Positions 61,467 to 64,000 of a stretch of DNA of 64,000 bases are shown here, in pieces. Position 1 is the stretch's first letter, and each line of letters begins with the position of its first letter. The position numbers and the translations under genes were made by a program. Under the pieces are notes generated by a model, which had not been told where the DNA came from, made no database searches, and saw only the letters and a program-made list of their open reading frames with translations. The stretch is from positions 56,168,501 to 56,232,500 of the forward strand of contig CP142457.1 of NCBI GenBank assembly GCA_038049695.1. Reading direction: 5' to 3'. Origin of the DNA: Cinnamomum chago. Its lineage: Eukaryota; Streptophyta; Magnoliopsida; Laurales; Lauraceae.

Positions 61467-64000
61467 TTCTGGCCCGACCTGGGCCTGAGCCAGGGTCAAG
61501 TTTCTAATTTAGAAGTCGGGCCGGGCATGGATGTTCCTCGGCCCAGCCCACCCCGTCCCATGTACAACCCAAGTTGTTGTTGTTGCTTTTTTTTTTTTTG
61601 TCATTTAGTGGCTTGAGAGTGTCTCTTTCTAACTTTTTCGTTTTTTTTTTTTGAAGGAAGATGTATTTTTGGAATTTAGTATCGTTTGATGTGATCCGCT
61701 TCTTTTTATTGTCTCTTGAATTAACCCTTTACTCTACGTCACTGGTAAAGTAAGTTACCAAATAGGAAATAGTTAGTGAGAGAGAAGTGAATACATAGGG
61801 TGGGGTCCACACTTGATTAAATCCTACTGCAAAAGATCAATATCATTTCGGCTTTTGGGTTCGAATCCTTAGACATGAAAAGTGATTTTCATTATCGAAT
61901 AGGTAGGGGGAATGGGCTCTCTAAAACCAAGCAGAAGATGAAATCAATATGAAGAATTGATACGGTACGTGCCTGCGTACCTCAATTTAGGTTGAGTATG
62001 GGCCAACCTCATCGATCCAGTCCGGACTTGACCACTTTCCATCTATAGGATAGGCATATCTCATTCAGCGAAAAGGCTTCTCATGGTCTGATTCAGCCCG
62101 AGCCTAACCTGTGTCTAGCCTGCATTGGACTACATTGGGCTCCGACTTAGGCTCGTGGTCTTACCTGTGGAGGGGGGCGGGGGGGTGCGCTTTATCATCT
62201 ATATTGGAGTTTGAGGGCCGTTTAGGCGGCCTTTCACAAACTCTAAGGGGAGTTTTTCATTAAAATCATCTAGAAACAAAAGGCAAACTTTTTGAAGACT
62301 TTGTATTGATGTTGTTATTAAAAAAACAAAATTGGACTGCTATTTATCGATTATCTTTGCAGCCAACATATGTATATCTATATATATAGTAAGGCTTTTC
62401 TAAGATGTAGCTTATGTTATCCTAAGCTGAATTAACGGTAACGGTCTCACAAATCAAAGTCGACAATCTCTGTTCTTGGCACGATGGAACTCGAAAATCC
62501 AGTTTGGATTTATCGTGATTTTGGAGACGATGACTTGAGACAGTTTACGATGGAGATGATTTCACAAACGATTTCAGCCTAGGATAAGATAAGCTGCAGC
62601 TTAGGAGAGCCCCTCTCCTACTTATATATATATATATATTTGATTGTTCATTTAGGTTTGATTGTTTGACCTTTTCTTTAATATTATATTTATTATTTTA
62701 GCCCATGCGTTGCCTCGAGTCTTTACTGGTCTAAAAGCGAGAATGAGACCCATGAAGATTGAGTATGACTCATGTCAGAAGTAAGTGTTTAAGTGTCTAA
62801 TGGCTGTGCACATCCTAAACTTGATTTGCATGGAGATGTTCACGAAATTTCCAAACTAAACATATCTTTGGTTCTATGAAATACTTGATTCTTAAACGGG
62901 TTTATGCAGGGGGAAAAATCATTACCATTAGAAACCGGAGAACCTAATATCTGCGTTTGAGAACATACTTGAAACCGACAAAATCTTGATTGCAACGAAA
63001 GAATTTCAAAAAATGACTACATTTATAATATGGGTTGGATTGGTTAGGTACTTCAATGCAAGACCACTACATTGAGAATCAGGAGAGATTTGGATTTACT
63101 TACTTACCTTCCAAAATAGAAAAATAATAAAATAAGATATTTTTCTTGGTAGAGAGGATTTCTATTTCATAATATATATAGTTTATATCCTACAGCAGTG
63201 ATATTAGGTCCTCTCCCTAATATGATATGAGATCTAAAGTATTCTGAGTGGGCCCCATAGATATTCTCTGTGCGCGATCGTATGGCTTATAAGCCATGTG
63301 GATGGAAAAAAATGTCCAATGGGGCAACATGTTATTCAATCTCTCACCCAATAGTAAATGTATATGGCGTCCAAGATGGTCTATACTTGGATTTTTTTGG
63401 ATTCGAGTCCTTTGGGTAATTAAGGAGGGGTCCAAAGTATTGTGGACAACCTCCGTTATTAAATATACATATATATATAGGTTTATTCTTTTATTTTATT
63501 TTTGTTCATGTTGTTTTATACATTACTTTTCCCTATTAAAAGAAAAGATTTTCTTTATTTATTTCTCTATTTTTTTTTTCATAAGCGCGAACTTTTGGGA
63601 CGACCCAAGCAATTTTTAAAAAAAATTGATTCTTTTATTAATTTTCTTTATCTAATAATGAAGATTTAAGAAAATATTAAATATAAGTATGTCTCTAGTT
63701 CAATGTTAGAGGAAATGGAAAGGCTTGCTTGGAATGTAGTTGGATATGGGCACTCACGCAGTTTTCCCGCTACATGCATCAGCGGTAAGTTAGCATTTGC
63801 CAGATTTCCTCCTCTCGCAGAGGAGGAAATCTGGAAGTTGAAGCTTTACCGCCGATAAGTACAGCGGTAAAGTGTAATTTTCAGGATTTCCTCCCCTCTA
63901 AGCGGAGGAAAACCTGTAAACGAATTCTTATCATATTTTGCCTTTTTAAAATCTTAGTTGGGTCGTTGGTCCGGGGTTTGGCCCAAACAATGTGGGATGG
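61467..64000 (+). repeat. Array unit 8, cut by window end
   Basis: The first 2534 bp of a further unit, including its MITE and its foldback (63782-63852). The array therefore extends beyond the window. Confidence 0.95.

Larger units (their letters stand above)
32023..64000 (+). repeat. Head-to-tail array of ~3.06-kb units
   Basis: The phrase TTCTGGCCCGACCTGGG recurs at 32023, 35384, 38445, 41515, 52275, 55343, 58407 and 61467, always in the same orientation. The intervening sequence is colinear and nearly identical. Periods are 3061, 3070, 3069 (after removing the LTR element), 3068, 3064 and 3060 bp; the first unit is 3361 bp. Homology starts abruptly at about 32023 and continues past the window end. 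Open frames that recur in each unit (for example a minus-strand frame of 72 codons) are broken by an indel in one unit and lack domain features, so the unit appears non-coding. Each unit holds a MITE, a SINE-like head, a G-run and two foldbacks. Confidence 0.95.

Noticed and set aside
32023..64000. CRISPR-like or ribosomal repeat array
   Set aside because: The period is 3 kb with no spacer structure, the host is a plant, and no rRNA sequence is seen.

Overview
The window is nuclear DNA of a flowering plant. The one clear protein-coding gene has ten exons with GT-AG introns and encodes a plant-specific atypical bHLH protein. The rest is AT-rich intergenic DNA carrying plant-type MITEs, tRNA-derived SINEs and an LTR retrotransposon with a plant initiator-Met primer site. 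I cannot assign the lineage from the sequence alone.

Layout. 1-21.1 kb is gene-poor. It holds a PIF/Harbinger-like MITE (1578-1951), a diverged direct duplication near 4.5-5.9 kb, an ACGT/G-box cluster with no gene beside it (8.84-9.2 kb), and a 1000-bp hAT-like element (11028-12027) nested inside a ~150-bp MITE. It also holds two minus-strand copies of one SINE family (near 17.8 and 20.8 kb) and several microsatellites. 21.1-28.4 kb carries a LONESOME HIGHWAY / EMB1444-type bHLH gene on the plus strand (CDS 22184-28411, 896 residues after splicing by eye). Its upstream leader has several short uORFs and a reiterated AAACCGCT-like word. 28.4-32.0 kb is intergenic with inverted-repeat remnants and a possible Ty3-type gag relic.

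32.0-64.0 kb is a head-to-tail array of a ~3.06-kb non-coding unit: seven complete units and one cut by the window edge. Each unit contains a MITE with long terminal inverted repeats, a SINE-like tRNA head, a hypervariable G-run (absent from the first unit) and a pair of related foldbacks. The leftmost unit is the most diverged and carries its own small MITE plus a local duplication. The fourth unit is split by a 7.7-kb minus-strand LTR element (42795-50480) with TSD ATGAG, near-identical LTRs, a PBS complementary to initiator tRNA-Met and several polypurine tracts. Its only ORF is a truncated gag-like protein with a 49-residue-repeat coiled coil and a CCHC knuckle. No pol is visible, so it is a non-autonomous Ty1/copia (Sirevirus-like) element.

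How the parts relate. The bHLH gene is the only likely host function here: a vascular or root transcription factor that would pair with TMO5-type bHLH partners. The array begins 3.6 kb downstream of its stop codon. The retroelement is in one unit only, so it probably inserted after the array formed. The most unusual items are the array with its twin foldbacks, the gag-only element, and the nested-MITE pair.
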